DNA of 64,000 nucleotides, taken from positions 1 through 64,000 of the forward strand of contig JAIXOL010000036.1 in the NCBI GenBank assembly GCA_027486845.1, given 5' to 3'. Each line of letters begins with the position of its first letter. The first letter of the stretch is position 1. This document shows, piece after piece, positions 1-8,759 of this stretch. The stretch comes from Cytophagaceae bacterium (GTDB lineage Bacteria > Bacteroidota > Bacteroidia > Cytophagales > Spirosomataceae). The notes under the pieces are model-generated. The model was given only the letters and a program-made list of their open reading frames with translations. It had not been told where the DNA came from and did no database searches. A program made the translations under genes and the position numbers.

Positions 1-83
1 CACTAAATCCTCAAATAATTCAACAATTCTTAAAATCTCGAAAAATTACCTTGAATTTTTTCAAAAAGTAGCATAAAATAAAA

Positions 84-111
84 GCTGCCCCAAAATTACT
101 TTTGAGACAGC
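84..111 (-). terminator. Rho-independent terminator-like hairpin after the TPM gene
   Basis: Read on the minus strand, an 11-base stem (CTGTCTCAAAA against TTTTGGGGCAG, closed partly by G-U pairs) with a 4-base loop is followed by a T-rich run. It lies about 30 bases past the stop of the TPM-domain gene. The sequence also resembles the GAGGCTGTCTCAAAAG ends of some Bacteroidota insertion sequences, so it could be a relic of one. Confidence 0.6.
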
Positions 112-142
112 CTCTTTTTACTTTACATCTTTCAAAACTATC

Positions 143-880
143 TTAATAATCTCCGCCAGCACCACCGCCTCCGAAGCTTCCTCCTCCGAAGTCGAAACCT
201 CCACCTCCGCTGCTTCCGCCGTCGCTTGACCAGCCACCTGAGGAACTTCCCCAGCCTGTATAGGTTGTGTAAGGTACAAATCCACCGCCACGATTTCCGC
301 CACCTTTACTTCCAAAAAAAATCAATCCTATGATAATGAAGAAAATCACCAAAAATATGACAAGGCCCCAATCTCCATCTTCAGTAGGTTCTGCGTCAAA
401 TTCGCCCGATAAATATTTAAAAATACTGTTCGTAGCCTCATCAAGGCCTTGGTAATATCGTAATTGCTTGAAGTTTGGCTTTACTACAGTTTCGATAATT
501 CGTTTGCTGTAAGCATCTGTCAAACCACCTTCTGCACCGTAACCTGTGGCGATAAAGATTTTTCGATCACCAGGAGCCCATAAAAATACGACCCCATTGT
601 TTTTGTCTTTCTGACCAATACCCCAATCTCGGCCAAGTTTTATGGCATATTCGCTAATATCATAAGGCTGAACACTTTTTACAATTACTATAGCCACTTG
701 CGTAGAGGTTGAATCGTAATACGCTTTTAGTTTTTGCTCTAATTGATTGATTTCTCCTTGACTCAAAAGCCCACCAACCAAATCATTGACAAATCTTGGT
801 GGATTTGGCTTCTGCGGAATATCTTGTGCAAAGACAAAACTTTGTATAAGAAAAAGGAATATGAGAATTCTGTTAAACAT
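143..880 (-). CDS. TPM-domain (YgcG-like) secreted/membrane protein with glycine-rich tail
   Basis: The 245-residue protein starts with a signal peptide ending near FVFAQ. A TPM domain (PF04536; TLP18.3/Psb32/MOLO-1 type) follows at about residues 25-165, with the typical segment GRDWGIGQKDKNNGVVFLWAPGDRKIFIATG spread over residues 80-115. Next come one membrane helix of isoleucine and phenylalanine and a Gly/Ser-rich tail with repeated GGGSFGGGG units. The ATG at 880 is preferred over an upstream in-frame start because the signal peptide then begins directly. It lies in a minus-strand group with a second TPM protein and LemA, a common pairing whose cell-envelope role is not settled. The low-complexity tail is typical of the family. 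Confidence 0.85.
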   Translation of the reverse strand: MFNRILIFLFLIQSFVFAQDIPQKPNPPRFVNDLVGGLLSQGEINQLEQKLKAYYDSTSTQVAIVIVKSVQPYDISEYAIKLGRDWGIGQKDKNNGVVFLWAPGDRKIFIATGYGAEGGLTDAYSKRIIETVVKPNFKQLRYYQGLDEATNSIFKYLSGEFDAEPTEDGDWGLVIFLVIFFIIIGLIFFGSKGGGNRGGGFVPYTTYTGWGSSSGGWSSDGGSSGGGGFDFGGGSFGGGGAGGDY

Positions 881-1015
881 CGAGAGGGTAAAGTGGTAAA
901 CCACCGTTATTTGTTATTAATTATCAATTAGTGGCTTTGTGGTTAAAGCCAAAGTCAATGTTAAAAGCTTGCGGATAATTTTTGGAGTAAATGAGTGGAT
1001 AAACTAATTTAGAGT

Positions 1016-1450
1016 TTATGGTATTGGCTCGATTGAAATCTCGTTCGAAATTTCGTTGATGTCGTTGCTTTGATAAGGAAAATATTTTTTCAGTTGGATG
1101 CCAGCTTCTTTGATTCCCATCTGTAAACCACCGCTAAAATCGTTTTGAGCAAAATACATACGTAGCGTATCACGAGTACTTTCCCAAAAATTTGGTGGAA
1201 CTACTTGGTCTATACCAATATCGCCCAAAATCGCAAATTTACGGTCGACATGAGCCAAATAAAATAGCACGGCATTTCGCTGAGCAGTTGTATCAAGGCT
1301 CAAATACTGGAATACTTGTTTTGCTCGCTCAAAAGGGTCAGCTTCAGGGCAATTTTCTTCGATATGCACCTTTACCTCGCCTGAAGTATTAAGTTCGGCT
1401 TGCTTGATGGCAGCTATGACCTTTTCTTTTTCACTTTCTGACAATAGCAT
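1016..1450 (-). CDS. Short TPM-domain protein, no signal peptide
   Basis: The 144-residue protein is made up of a TPM-like domain only (LNTSGEVKVHIEE, RNAVLFYLAHVDRKFAILGD, GIDQVVPPNFW), with no signal sequence and no membrane helix, so it is predicted to be cytoplasmic or peripheral. The start at 1450 (MLLSESEKEKV) is chosen because the upstream 19 residues are encoded by an intergenic palindrome and look unconserved. It sits between LemA and the larger TPM protein, in the same direction. A pairing of one short and one membrane-anchored TPM protein next to LemA is common in Bacteroidota. The molecular function is unknown. Confidence 0.8.
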   Translation of the reverse strand: MLLSESEKEKVIAAIKQAELNTSGEVKVHIEENCPEADPFERAKQVFQYLSLDTTAQRNAVLFYLAHVDRKFAILGDIGIDQVVPPNFWESTRDTLRMYFAQNDFSGGLQMGIKEAGIQLKKYFPYQSNDINEISNEISIEPIP

Positions 1451-1478
1451 TATTGATTTTTGGGAATTTGATAGAATA

Positions 1479-1501
1479 GCGACGCTGCATCGCAACGTCG
1501 C
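1479..1501. repeat. Short GC-rich intergenic palindrome
   Basis: An imperfect hairpin, GCGACGCTG / CAACGTCGC around CATCG, sits between lemA and the short TPM gene. It is much more GC-rich than the surrounding DNA, like other dispersed palindromes in this window. Confidence 0.5.
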
Positions 1502-1527
1502 CATCAATCTATTTTTACACTAATAAT

Positions 1528-2109
1528 TTAGAACTTAACTGATGGAGCAGCTTGTGCCGAATCAGATGCTTGGAAGAATCCTTTTTCAGCAAAACCAAAG
1601 ATTTTGGCGAAAATCACTGTTGGGAATGATAAAGCTGATGAGTTGTAACCTTGTACTGATGTATTAAAATCATTACGAGCCACTGCGATGCGGTTTTCAG
1701 TTCCTTCAAGTTGAGATTGAAGCTCCAAGAAGTTTTGGTTGGCTTTCAAGTCAGGATATTTTTCAACCGAAACGAGCAAACGACTCAATGCACCGCTTAG
1801 TTGGTCTTGAGCAGCCTGAAACTTCTGAATGTTTGCAGGAGTTAATTCGTCAGCTTTAATATTTACGGCTGTTGCACTTGCACGTGCTTGAATAACTGCA
1901 GTAAGCGTACTTTTTTCAAAATCGGCAGCACCTTTTACAGTATTTACCAAGTTCGGAATCAAGTCTGAGCGGCGTTGATATTGTGTCTGTACGTTTGCCC
2001 ATTTACCTTTTACGTCTTGGTCTTTTCCTACCAAACCGTTGTAAGAGCTGCATCCGTACATACCGAAAATGAGTAAAATACCAACGATGATGAGTGTGCT
2101 TTTGTTCAT
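1528..2109 (-). CDS. lemA: LemA family lipoprotein
   Basis: This is a 193-residue LemA-type protein. The N-terminus is a membrane segment ending in a lipobox-like MYGCSS, followed by the hallmark region NGLVGKDQDVKGKWANVQ and QRRSDLIPNLVNTVKG, then long amphipathic helices. LemA proteins are membrane-anchored helical proteins of uncertain function, often encoded with TPM-domain proteins, as here. A good Bacteroidota promoter lies about 40 bases upstream, so lemA is probably the first gene of a lemA-TPM-TPM operon. Confidence 0.9.
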   Translation of the reverse strand: MNKSTLIIVGILLIFGMYGCSSYNGLVGKDQDVKGKWANVQTQYQRRSDLIPNLVNTVKGAADFEKSTLTAVIQARASATAVNIKADELTPANIQKFQAAQDQLSGALSRLLVSVEKYPDLKANQNFLELQSQLEGTENRIAVARNDFNTSVQGYNSSALSFPTVIFAKIFGFAEKGFFQASDSAQAAPSVKF

Positions 2110-2150
2110 TGTCTTAAATTCGTTTTTTCTGTAATTGGTTAATTTTGATT

Positions 2151-2180
2151 CAAATATAATGATTTGAAAATGATATACAA
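2151..2180 (-). promoter_or_regulatory. Predicted Bacteroidota promoter for lemA
   Basis: On the minus strand a TTG (-33 element, at 2178-2180) is followed after 19 bases by TATATTTG (-7 element, 2151-2158), matching the TTG-N19-TAnnTTTG pattern. The lemA start codon lies about 42 bases further on. Confidence 0.6.
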
Positions 2181-2250
2181 GTGGCTAATGTTATAAATGG
2201 ATAAAACATTCAGCAAGCGGATATTTTTGAGGTCGATTGCGGAAAGTTTT

Positions 2251-3678
2251 TTAGGATTTTATCCATTTACCAATATTAATGATAGGTTTTGGATAATCCT
2301 TACCTAAAATAACGCTATATTTTTTCTGTTCTTCGTCACTTAGGAGGCCGACAAAATGGACTTTCTCCGATGGAATGTTTGCTAGCTCTGGTATCCAAAG
2401 TTTCACAAATTCGCCTTGTTTGTCATACATATCAGCTTGTCGGCCGATATTAAAGTAGCGGTCTTCTCGTGGGTCATTCCCTACACCTGCCAAGTAATTC
2501 CAGTTTCCCCAGTTACTACAAACGTCATAATCAATGAGTTGGCTTTCAAAATAAGCTGCTCCCCAAGTCCAATCAATGCCTAAATCTTTGGTCAAGAAGC
2601 TTGCTACATTTTGGCGGCCACGATTCGACATAAAGCCGGTTTGCTTTAATTCTCGCATATTGGCATCAATAAATGGAACGCCCGTTTCGCCATTTACCCA
2701 TTTCTCGAAATTTACTGTATCTCGTTTCCATGATTTCATTAGGTCGTTCTTTACACCACTTGGCTTGAAAATTCGAGTACCGAACTTTAAGGCAATAAAG
2801 TGGAAATAATCACGCCAAATTAGTTCGAAAACTAACCAATAGGTTGAGTCGTTGGCGGTTGCTTCTTTTTCGTATTTTTTTACCTCTTCGTAAATTGTAC
2901 GAGGAGAAATACAACCCAAACTCAACCAAGCCGAAAATTTTGATGAATAATCTGCTCCGATTAGTTCGTTGCGAGTTTCTTTGTAAGTTTTTAGTAAATC
3001 ATTATCCCAAAAGTATTCGTCAAGTCGATATTGAGCCGCAGTTTCTCCACCTTGAAAAGCCAAAACCGAACGTTTATCGGTTTTAATATTTTCATAACCA
3101 AGGGTTTTTAATGTTGGAATCTCACTGAGTTCAATCGTTTTATCTATTCTTGGAAGGCTTTTTGGTGCATCAAAAGTAAGCCGTATTTTTGCCGAACGTT
3201 CTACTTTTTTTCTAAATTCAGTAAAAACATCTGATAAAAAATTTATTTGAAAAGGTAAATCACGTGCATGATATAGTGTAGCAATCCACACCAATTCGAT
3301 TTCGATATTGAGAGGCTTGAGCCTTTTGGAAAGGCTAGCTTCGATGGTAGTTTCTTCTTGAGTAACTTCTTTACTGGAATAAACTGCCGCTACTTGAAGA
3401 TCAGCCGCCATTTTTGCCAAAATTTCTTCGGGCTTTCCGATTCTGATAACTAAGTCAGAGCCAATTTTTTGTAGACTCTTACGAAGATTTTCTACCGATT
3501 CGATTAAAAATTTTGCACGAAATGCACCAGTTCGCTTAAATCCTAGTTTTGTGTCAATAAACTGGCGTTCATCAAAAATATAGATAGGAATCACATTCCC
3601 TTCTTTGGTTGCTTGTATGAGTGCCTCATTGTCGTGAAGTCGTAAGTCGTTTCTGAACCAGAAAAGAATATTTTGCAT
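2251..3678 (-). CDS. Cryptochrome DASH / deoxyribodipyrimidine photo-lyase family
   Basis: The 475-residue flavoprotein begins with the photolyase-type alpha/beta antenna domain (FWFRNDLRLHDNEAL at the N-terminus). The helical FAD-binding domain holds WLVFELIWRDYFHF, TGVPFIDANMREL, GFMSNRGRQNVASF and DYDVCSNWGNWNYLAGVG. The motifs NWNYLAGVGNDPRED and FNIGRQADMYD are typical of the DASH clade, whose members repair pyrimidine dimers mainly in single-stranded DNA under blue light. Length and start fit the family. It stands alone, with about 270 bases on its upstream side before the next gene. Confidence 0.92.
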   Translation of the reverse strand: MQNILFWFRNDLRLHDNEALIQATKEGNVIPIYIFDERQFIDTKLGFKRTGAFRAKFLIESVENLRKSLQKIGSDLVIRIGKPEEILAKMAADLQVAAVYSSKEVTQEETTIEASLSKRLKPLNIEIELVWIATLYHARDLPFQINFLSDVFTEFRKKVERSAKIRLTFDAPKSLPRIDKTIELSEIPTLKTLGYENIKTDKRSVLAFQGGETAAQYRLDEYFWDNDLLKTYKETRNELIGADYSSKFSAWLSLGCISPRTIYEEVKKYEKEATANDSTYWLVFELIWRDYFHFIALKFGTRIFKPSGVKNDLMKSWKRDTVNFEKWVNGETGVPFIDANMRELKQTGFMSNRGRQNVASFLTKDLGIDWTWGAAYFESQLIDYDVCSNWGNWNYLAGVGNDPREDRYFNIGRQADMYDKQGEFVKLWIPELANIPSEKVHFVGLLSDEEQKKYSVILGKDYPKPIINIGKWIKS

Positions 3679-3948
3679 AAGAAAAGTTTAGACTGATAGG
3701 AAATTTTGCTATTGCAAAAGTAACAGTTTTTCTCTCGACTTTGTTTATCTTATTCCAACTCAATTATATAATATTGATAGGTAATTGACTGAGTGATTTT
3801 GTTTTTGCCTTTGGTCGAAATTCTAGTTCTATTATATTCTTAAACCGTTTCGATGGTTTCTTTTACTTTTTCGTGAACGTCATAGATTTTGCTTAAATTT
3901 GTGTTATTTTTTAAAAAATACGTCTATTTTATTAATTAAACTAACCAA

Positions 3949-4566
3949 TTAACAAAGTTTTGTTTTTAGGAAAGATGTGAGAATATCCAAGCCTTTCTCG
4001 AAATGTAAATTATTATTAATGATGATGTCGGCACTGTATTTTGTTGGTTCGATGTATTTCTCATAAGTCGGAGCTACATGATTTTCCCAACGATAAAGTA
4101 CATCGTTTAAGTCATAGCCACGCTCGTTATTGTCTCTGATAATGCGACGTTTGATTTTTATATGCTCACGAGCATCAATAAATACCCTTAAATCAAGCAA
4201 ATTAGATACTTCTGGTGAATGAAAAACAAAGATTCCTTCAACTACAATGATTGGGGATGACTTGAAAGTCAAGGTTTTCGGAACAACATTAGGGTTATTG
4301 AAAACATATTCTTTGTGTTGAACTGCCTTGCCGGTTTTGAGGTCGTTGATGTGTTGAGCATATAGCTCAAAATCAATGGCTTCGGGTAGGTCATAGTTTT
4401 CTATATTGTTTTGGTCTTTCGGTACAAATTCTTGTGTACGATAATAATTGTCCTGCGAGATTAGGCAAACCTCCTCCTCAGAGAAAGCACCTAATAGTTG
4501 TTGTAAAAAAAATGTTTTTCCTGACGCACTTCCGCCCGTGATACCGACAATGTAAGGTTCTGTCAT
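3949..4566 (-). CDS. udk: Uridine kinase
   Basis: The 205-residue protein has the P-loop GGSASGKT near residues 10-17, then SQDNYY, NYDLPEAIDF, VVEGIFVF and RRIIRDNNERG, as in uridine/cytidine kinases. It phosphorylates uridine and cytidine to UMP and CMP in pyrimidine salvage. Length is normal for bacterial Udk. The gene stands alone on the minus strand, divergent from the nitrilase-family gene with about 140 bases between them. Confidence 0.93.
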   Translation of the reverse strand: MTEPYIVGITGGSASGKTFFLQQLLGAFSEEEVCLISQDNYYRTQEFVPKDQNNIENYDLPEAIDFELYAQHINDLKTGKAVQHKEYVFNNPNVVPKTLTFKSSPIIVVEGIFVFHSPEVSNLLDLRVFIDAREHIKIKRRIIRDNNERGYDLNDVLYRWENHVAPTYEKYIEPTKYSADIIINNNLHFEKGLDILTSFLKTKLC

Positions 4567-4709
4567 GTTTTATGCCCAGTCTGCTGTAAAAATATTTAAT
4601 GTTGATGTTGCCCAATGATGCTTGTTTGTGCAATTTTAAAACAAAATTAAGAAAAGGCTCAGGAATCTTGACAAAATATTTTGAAAATTGCCCATAAAAA
4701 CAACATGAT

Positions 4710-5846
4710 ATGAAAAAAAACTTCAAAACGATACTACTTATCTTACTGGTTTTGGTGGGGGTTTATCTTATTTGGTCAAGTACAAACAAAGGCACAACAC
4801 AACAACCAATATTTAAAATTGATGTGGTAGAGTCTTATGGAGATTCGACTGGAAAGGGGAATGTTATTGGCGTACAAGCATTCATGACGCCCATAGATTA
4901 TGCTTCAGAAGCTAATTTTAGGCAAAAAATTGAATTTTATCTGATTGAGGCTAAGAAAAATAAATGGCTGATTTCGGAGAAAACCATTGTAGTTTTTCCC
5001 GAATACATTGGTACTTTTTTAGTTGCTGTCAACGAAAAGGAAAGTTTATATCAAGCCAAAACCTTAGAGGAAGGTTTGCAAACGATGGTGCTGAGTAATT
5101 TCGGAAAATTTGTAAAAACTTTCATTTTAGCCCCAGATATAGTAATTGATAAGGTGAAATATGCAGCATTTGTCATGAAAGCTACTGAAATGGCAAAAAT
5201 ATATCATAATGTTTTCTCTGAATTAGCTTCAAAATATGCAGTTACAATTGTAGCTGGTTCGATTTTATTACCTATGCCGAGTGTTGAAAATGGTACTTTG
5301 AAAGTAAATGAGGGGCTACTGTTTAATACCTCAACGGTATTTGATAATAATGGAAAGCTAAACCCCAATTTGATTAAAAAAGCATTTCCAACGGCCGATG
5401 AGTTATCGTTTGTATGCCCGGCTAAATCAAAAGATATTCCAGTTTTTGAAACTGCCGTTGGGCGAATGGGCGTACTGGTTTGTGCCGATGCTTGGTTTTC
5501 GGAATCGTACAAAGTTTTGAAACAAAAAGGCGTTAATTTAGTGGTAACTCCCTCGTATTCAAATGGTTATGGCAATTGGAATAAAAAATGGACTGGCTAT
5601 TCGGGAGCAGAAACACCCGCCGATGCCAAAAAGAGTATAGGTAAACTAACGCTCGGGGAAGCTTGGGTAAAACACGCAATGGGTGAAAGAGCAAAAAATG
5701 AAGCAGGGGTAAAGAAGGGGATAAATGTTTTTCTGCAAGGAAGTATCTGGGACTTGGGTGCAGATGGTTCAACAATTATTTTGGATGATTCAGCCAAAGC
5801 CACTCAGCATATTGGCAAAGCGGCTTTGGTGAATTTGTGGCTGTAA
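4710..5846 (+). CDS. Membrane-anchored carbon-nitrogen hydrolase (nitrilase superfamily)
   Basis: The 378-residue protein has one N-terminal membrane helix (KTILLILLVLVGVYLIW) followed by a nitrilase-fold domain. The Glu-Lys-Cys triad is visible: Glu in VVFPEYIG (about residue 98), Lys in NLIKKAFP (about 223) and Cys in VLVCADAWF (about 258). The fold hydrolyses or transfers amide and nitrile groups; the substrate cannot be read from sequence. The domain is probably on the outer face of the inner membrane. Long insertions between the Glu and the Lys separate it from classical omega-amidases and nitrilases. Confidence 0.82.
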   Translation: MKKNFKTILLILLVLVGVYLIWSSTNKGTTQQPIFKIDVVESYGDSTGKGNVIGVQAFMTPIDYASEANFRQKIEFYLIEAKKNKWLISEKTIVVFPEYIGTFLVAVNEKESLYQAKTLEEGLQTMVLSNFGKFVKTFILAPDIVIDKVKYAAFVMKATEMAKIYHNVFSELASKYAVTIVAGSILLPMPSVENGTLKVNEGLLFNTSTVFDNNGKLNPNLIKKAFPTADELSFVCPAKSKDIPVFETAVGRMGVLVCADAWFSESYKVLKQKGVNLVVTPSYSNGYGNWNKKWTGYSGAETPADAKKSIGKLTLGEAWVKHAMGERAKNEAGVKKGINVFLQGSIWDLGADGSTIILDDSAKATQHIGKAALVNLWL

Positions 5847-5884
5847 ATCTCAATTGATATTGAAAATCTCGATTAAATTTTATC

Positions 5885-7780
5885 TCATTTATCTGGCATT
5901 CTATAAGTTTTTACAAACTCCTTACCGATTTGTTTATCATTTCTGAAAATTGCTGCCCTTACAGTGGTCAATTTATTAAATGTCTGTGGCACAAAAATCG
6001 CTGAATTGGCCGTAGGTTTCGAAAAATCAAGCGAATATCGCACTTGTGCATCACGTATGAAAGGTTCAAGTTTTACTTCTACGGTTTGCGTATTTTTGTT
6101 GGGCGTAGCAGTTTCCTTTACATCAAAAATACTCTTGGCGTAATTTACATTCAGTACATCCAATCGCTTGAAATGGGCTTCTAATCTACGTCCAAAATCC
6201 GTAAAATTTTTGTTAATTGATGGTGTCCAAGTAACTTCCGATAGGGCACACGCACGAGGAAATGTCATATATTCGGCATGTTCGGGCGTTGCGACATATT
6301 CTGTCCAAAGATTTACTTGAGCTCCTAAAATATGTTTTGCTTCTTCTGGTTTTAGTTCTGATGGCGTTGGTTCGTAAGAATAAACTTTCTCCAATGTCAA
6401 GAAACCACCAATTCCCAAAGGCTCTGTAATTGGGTGAGATTGGTAATAATCAATATAAACATGCGAGTTTGGTGTCATTACCACATCGTGTTTTTGTTTA
6501 GCTGCTTCAATTCCACCTTGCACACCTCTCCACGACATAACAGTAGCGTTTGGCGAAAGTCCGCCCTCAAGAATCTCGTCCCAACCCATGATTTTTCTGT
6601 TTTTTGAAGTCAAGAATTTATCAATGCGTTTAATAAAATAACTTTGGAGTTCGTGTTCATCTTTCAAGCCTTGGGCTTTCATCAAATCTTGACAAAATTT
6701 ACTTCTTTGCCAAGTAATTTTCGGACATTCATCGCCACCGATATGAATATATTTACTCGGAAACAAGTCCATCACTTCAGTGAGCACATCTTCAATAAAC
6801 CCGAAAGTTTTTTCGGTAGGACAGTAAACATCTTCGATAACTCCCCAAATTTTAGCTACGCTATAAGGTCCACCCGTACAACCCAATTCTGGATATGCCG
6901 CCAAAGCTGCTAAAGCGTGACCAGGCATTTCGATTTCGGGAATAATCGTTACGTATCTTTCTTGGGCATATTTTACAACATCTCTGATTTCATCTTGTGT
7001 ATAAAAACCCGAATGTTCTTTCCCATCAAACTTTAATGGTTGATTATAAGACATTTTGCCATCAATAGTTTCAGAACGCACCGAGCCTAATTGCGTAAGT
7101 CGAGGATATTTCATTATTTCGATTCTCCAACCTTGGTCTTCGGTTAAGTGCCAATGCAAAATATTCATTTTGTGCATTGCCAATAAATCAATTGTTTTCT
7201 TAACAAAAGAAAGCGGCATAAAATGACGACCCACATCAAGCATAAAACCACGGTGTTCGTAGCGTGGTTTATCAACAATGTTTACGCAAGGCATTATTAG
7301 TTGTAAACCATTTACTTTCGCTGAACTATATATTTCGGCAGGAAGCAATTGGAAAAGTGTTTGAAGAGCATAAAAAAAACCTTGCGAACCACTAGCTGTG
7401 ACAGTCACAAGATTTGATTCAACAGAAAGTTTGTAGCCATCTTCGGGCATTGCTTGAGTTGATTTTATAAATAAAATGGCGTTCGTAACTGTCGAAACAG
7501 GAATCGACTTTTTTGTTTTGGGTTTAATTTGAGGCACTTTTGGCAGAGAAACCTCCGTAAAAAGTTTCATCCCCGTTGTAATAGATACCTGATTCGAAAA
7601 AAGTTTAGCAATCGCTGCTGTTGGGGCATCGTTAGTTTGTAAAATAATTCGGGTTTCGTTATTGATTACGAATGTCCCACTTTTGGCTATGAGTGTGTCG
7701 GGTTGAGGAATAATATTGTAAGTGTTTTGTCCCCAAGCGGTCGATACGAAACAAAATAAAATAATAATTAGTCGCTTCAT
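5885..7780 (-). CDS. Beta-N-acetylhexosaminidase, GH20
   Basis: The 631-residue exported enzyme has a signal peptide (MKRLIIILFCFVSTAWGQ), a GH20 N-terminal domain (about 25-160) and a TIM-barrel catalytic domain. The latter shows RGFMLDVGRHF, HWHLTEDQGWR, PEIEMPGHALA and the catalytic Asp-Glu pair in HIGGDECPKITW near residue 350. The C-terminus resembles a chitobiase-type Fn3-associated domain (RYSLDFSKPT). It removes terminal GlcNAc/GalNAc from glycans in the periplasm or outside the cell. The sialidase at 33.2 kb may act on related glycans, but the two genes are far apart. Confidence 0.93.
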   Translation of the reverse strand: MKRLIIILFCFVSTAWGQNTYNIIPQPDTLIAKSGTFVINNETRIILQTNDAPTAAIAKLFSNQVSITTGMKLFTEVSLPKVPQIKPKTKKSIPVSTVTNAILFIKSTQAMPEDGYKLSVESNLVTVTASGSQGFFYALQTLFQLLPAEIYSSAKVNGLQLIMPCVNIVDKPRYEHRGFMLDVGRHFMPLSFVKKTIDLLAMHKMNILHWHLTEDQGWRIEIMKYPRLTQLGSVRSETIDGKMSYNQPLKFDGKEHSGFYTQDEIRDVVKYAQERYVTIIPEIEMPGHALAALAAYPELGCTGGPYSVAKIWGVIEDVYCPTEKTFGFIEDVLTEVMDLFPSKYIHIGGDECPKITWQRSKFCQDLMKAQGLKDEHELQSYFIKRIDKFLTSKNRKIMGWDEILEGGLSPNATVMSWRGVQGGIEAAKQKHDVVMTPNSHVYIDYYQSHPITEPLGIGGFLTLEKVYSYEPTPSELKPEEAKHILGAQVNLWTEYVATPEHAEYMTFPRACALSEVTWTPSINKNFTDFGRRLEAHFKRLDVLNVNYAKSIFDVKETATPNKNTQTVEVKLEPFIRDAQVRYSLDFSKPTANSAIFVPQTFNKLTTVRAAIFRNDKQIGKEFVKTYRMPDK

Positions 7781-7825
7781 GGTAATGAATTTTATAAGAA
7801 GGAAGTTAAGAAAAGAAATATTGTG

Positions 7826-8539
7826 TTAAATATTAAACGCAGCTAAGAAGAGTACGGCCAAAATACCTCCAACGATTGGGCCTACTACTGGAATCCATGC
7901 GTAGCTCCAATCACTAGTGCCTTTGCCCGAAATTGGTAAGACTGCATGAGCGATACGTGGGCCTAAATCACGTGCAGGATTAATTGCGTAGCCGGTCGGA
8001 CCACCTAAAGATAAGCCAATTGACCAAACCAACATACCAACTAAGTATGGAGCAAATCCATTTGGTAAATCAGAAGTAAATGAGTTAGACACTACGATTA
8101 ATACAATTGTGCCAATGATTTCAGAAATGAGATTGCTCGAAGTATTTCTGATGGCAGGGGAGGTGGCAAAAACGCCCAATTTTGCTCCCTTGTCTTCGGT
8201 TATTGCCCAATGAGGTAAATATAGGAGCCAAACGAGTGTAGCACCCAAAAATGCACCAATTAATTGAGCAGAAATAAATGGAGCAACATTCGACCAATCG
8301 CCTGATTTTACAGCCATTGCAATCGTAATAGCAGGATTAAGGTGAGCATCGGGACTACCAAATTTTTGAGCCACAAACACGCCACACATCACTGCAAATG
8401 CCCAAGCTGTTGTTACTACTAACCATCCACCGTTTTCGCCTTTTGAACCTTTTAAAAGGATATTGGCAACAACACCGTCGCCGAGTAAAATAAGTACGAG
8501 CGTACCCAGTAATTCACCAATAAAATTTGAAGTTTGCAT
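7826..8539 (-). CDS. glpF: Aquaglyceroporin, glycerol facilitator type (MIP family)
   Basis: The 237-residue membrane protein has six hydrophobic helices and both NPA pore motifs, HLNPAIT and INPARDLGP. The Asp after NPAR is characteristic of glycerol-conducting members rather than pure water channels. The start at 8539 (MQTSNFIGELLG) is preferred because the 13 residues upstream are polar and not family-like. No glycerol kinase or glycerol-3-phosphate dehydrogenase is adjacent, so the physiological solute is not fixed by context. Confidence 0.9.
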   Translation of the reverse strand: MQTSNFIGELLGTLVLILLGDGVVANILLKGSKGENGGWLVVTTAWAFAVMCGVFVAQKFGSPDAHLNPAITIAMAVKSGDWSNVAPFISAQLIGAFLGATLVWLLYLPHWAITEDKGAKLGVFATSPAIRNTSSNLISEIIGTIVLIVVSNSFTSDLPNGFAPYLVGMLVWSIGLSLGGPTGYAINPARDLGPRIAHAVLPISGKGTSDWSYAWIPVVGPIVGGILAVLFLAAFNI

Positions 8540-8759
8540 TGAGGTTTTGTTTGTTATAAGGTTGAAATTGTTTGGCAAGTTAATTTATTTTGTCAGAACA
8601 CACAATAGGTTTAACTTTGTACTTTGAATTTAGAGTTTGGAGTTTCGATGTTGGATGTTGGTGGGAAGCTAAATAAACTTTCCCCAAAAGATTTTACTCA
8701 ACTAAATCCAATTTTTATCTTCCAAAATCCTAATTTCTAAAGAATTTTACTTAAAAATC

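Noticed and set aside
84-111. End of an insertion sequence (GAGGCTGTCTCAAAAG-like)
   Set aside because: Only one short palindrome is present, with no transposase and no second end; terminator function explains it more simply.
118-315. Minus-strand frame rich in Ala, Glu and Val
   Set aside because: It is a frame shadow of the Gly/Ser-rich tail of the TPM protein; its composition follows from those codons.
4478-4726. Minus-strand open frame overlapping the start of udk
   Set aside because: It overlaps the P-loop region of udk in another frame, has a biased Phe/Arg composition and no recognisable domain.
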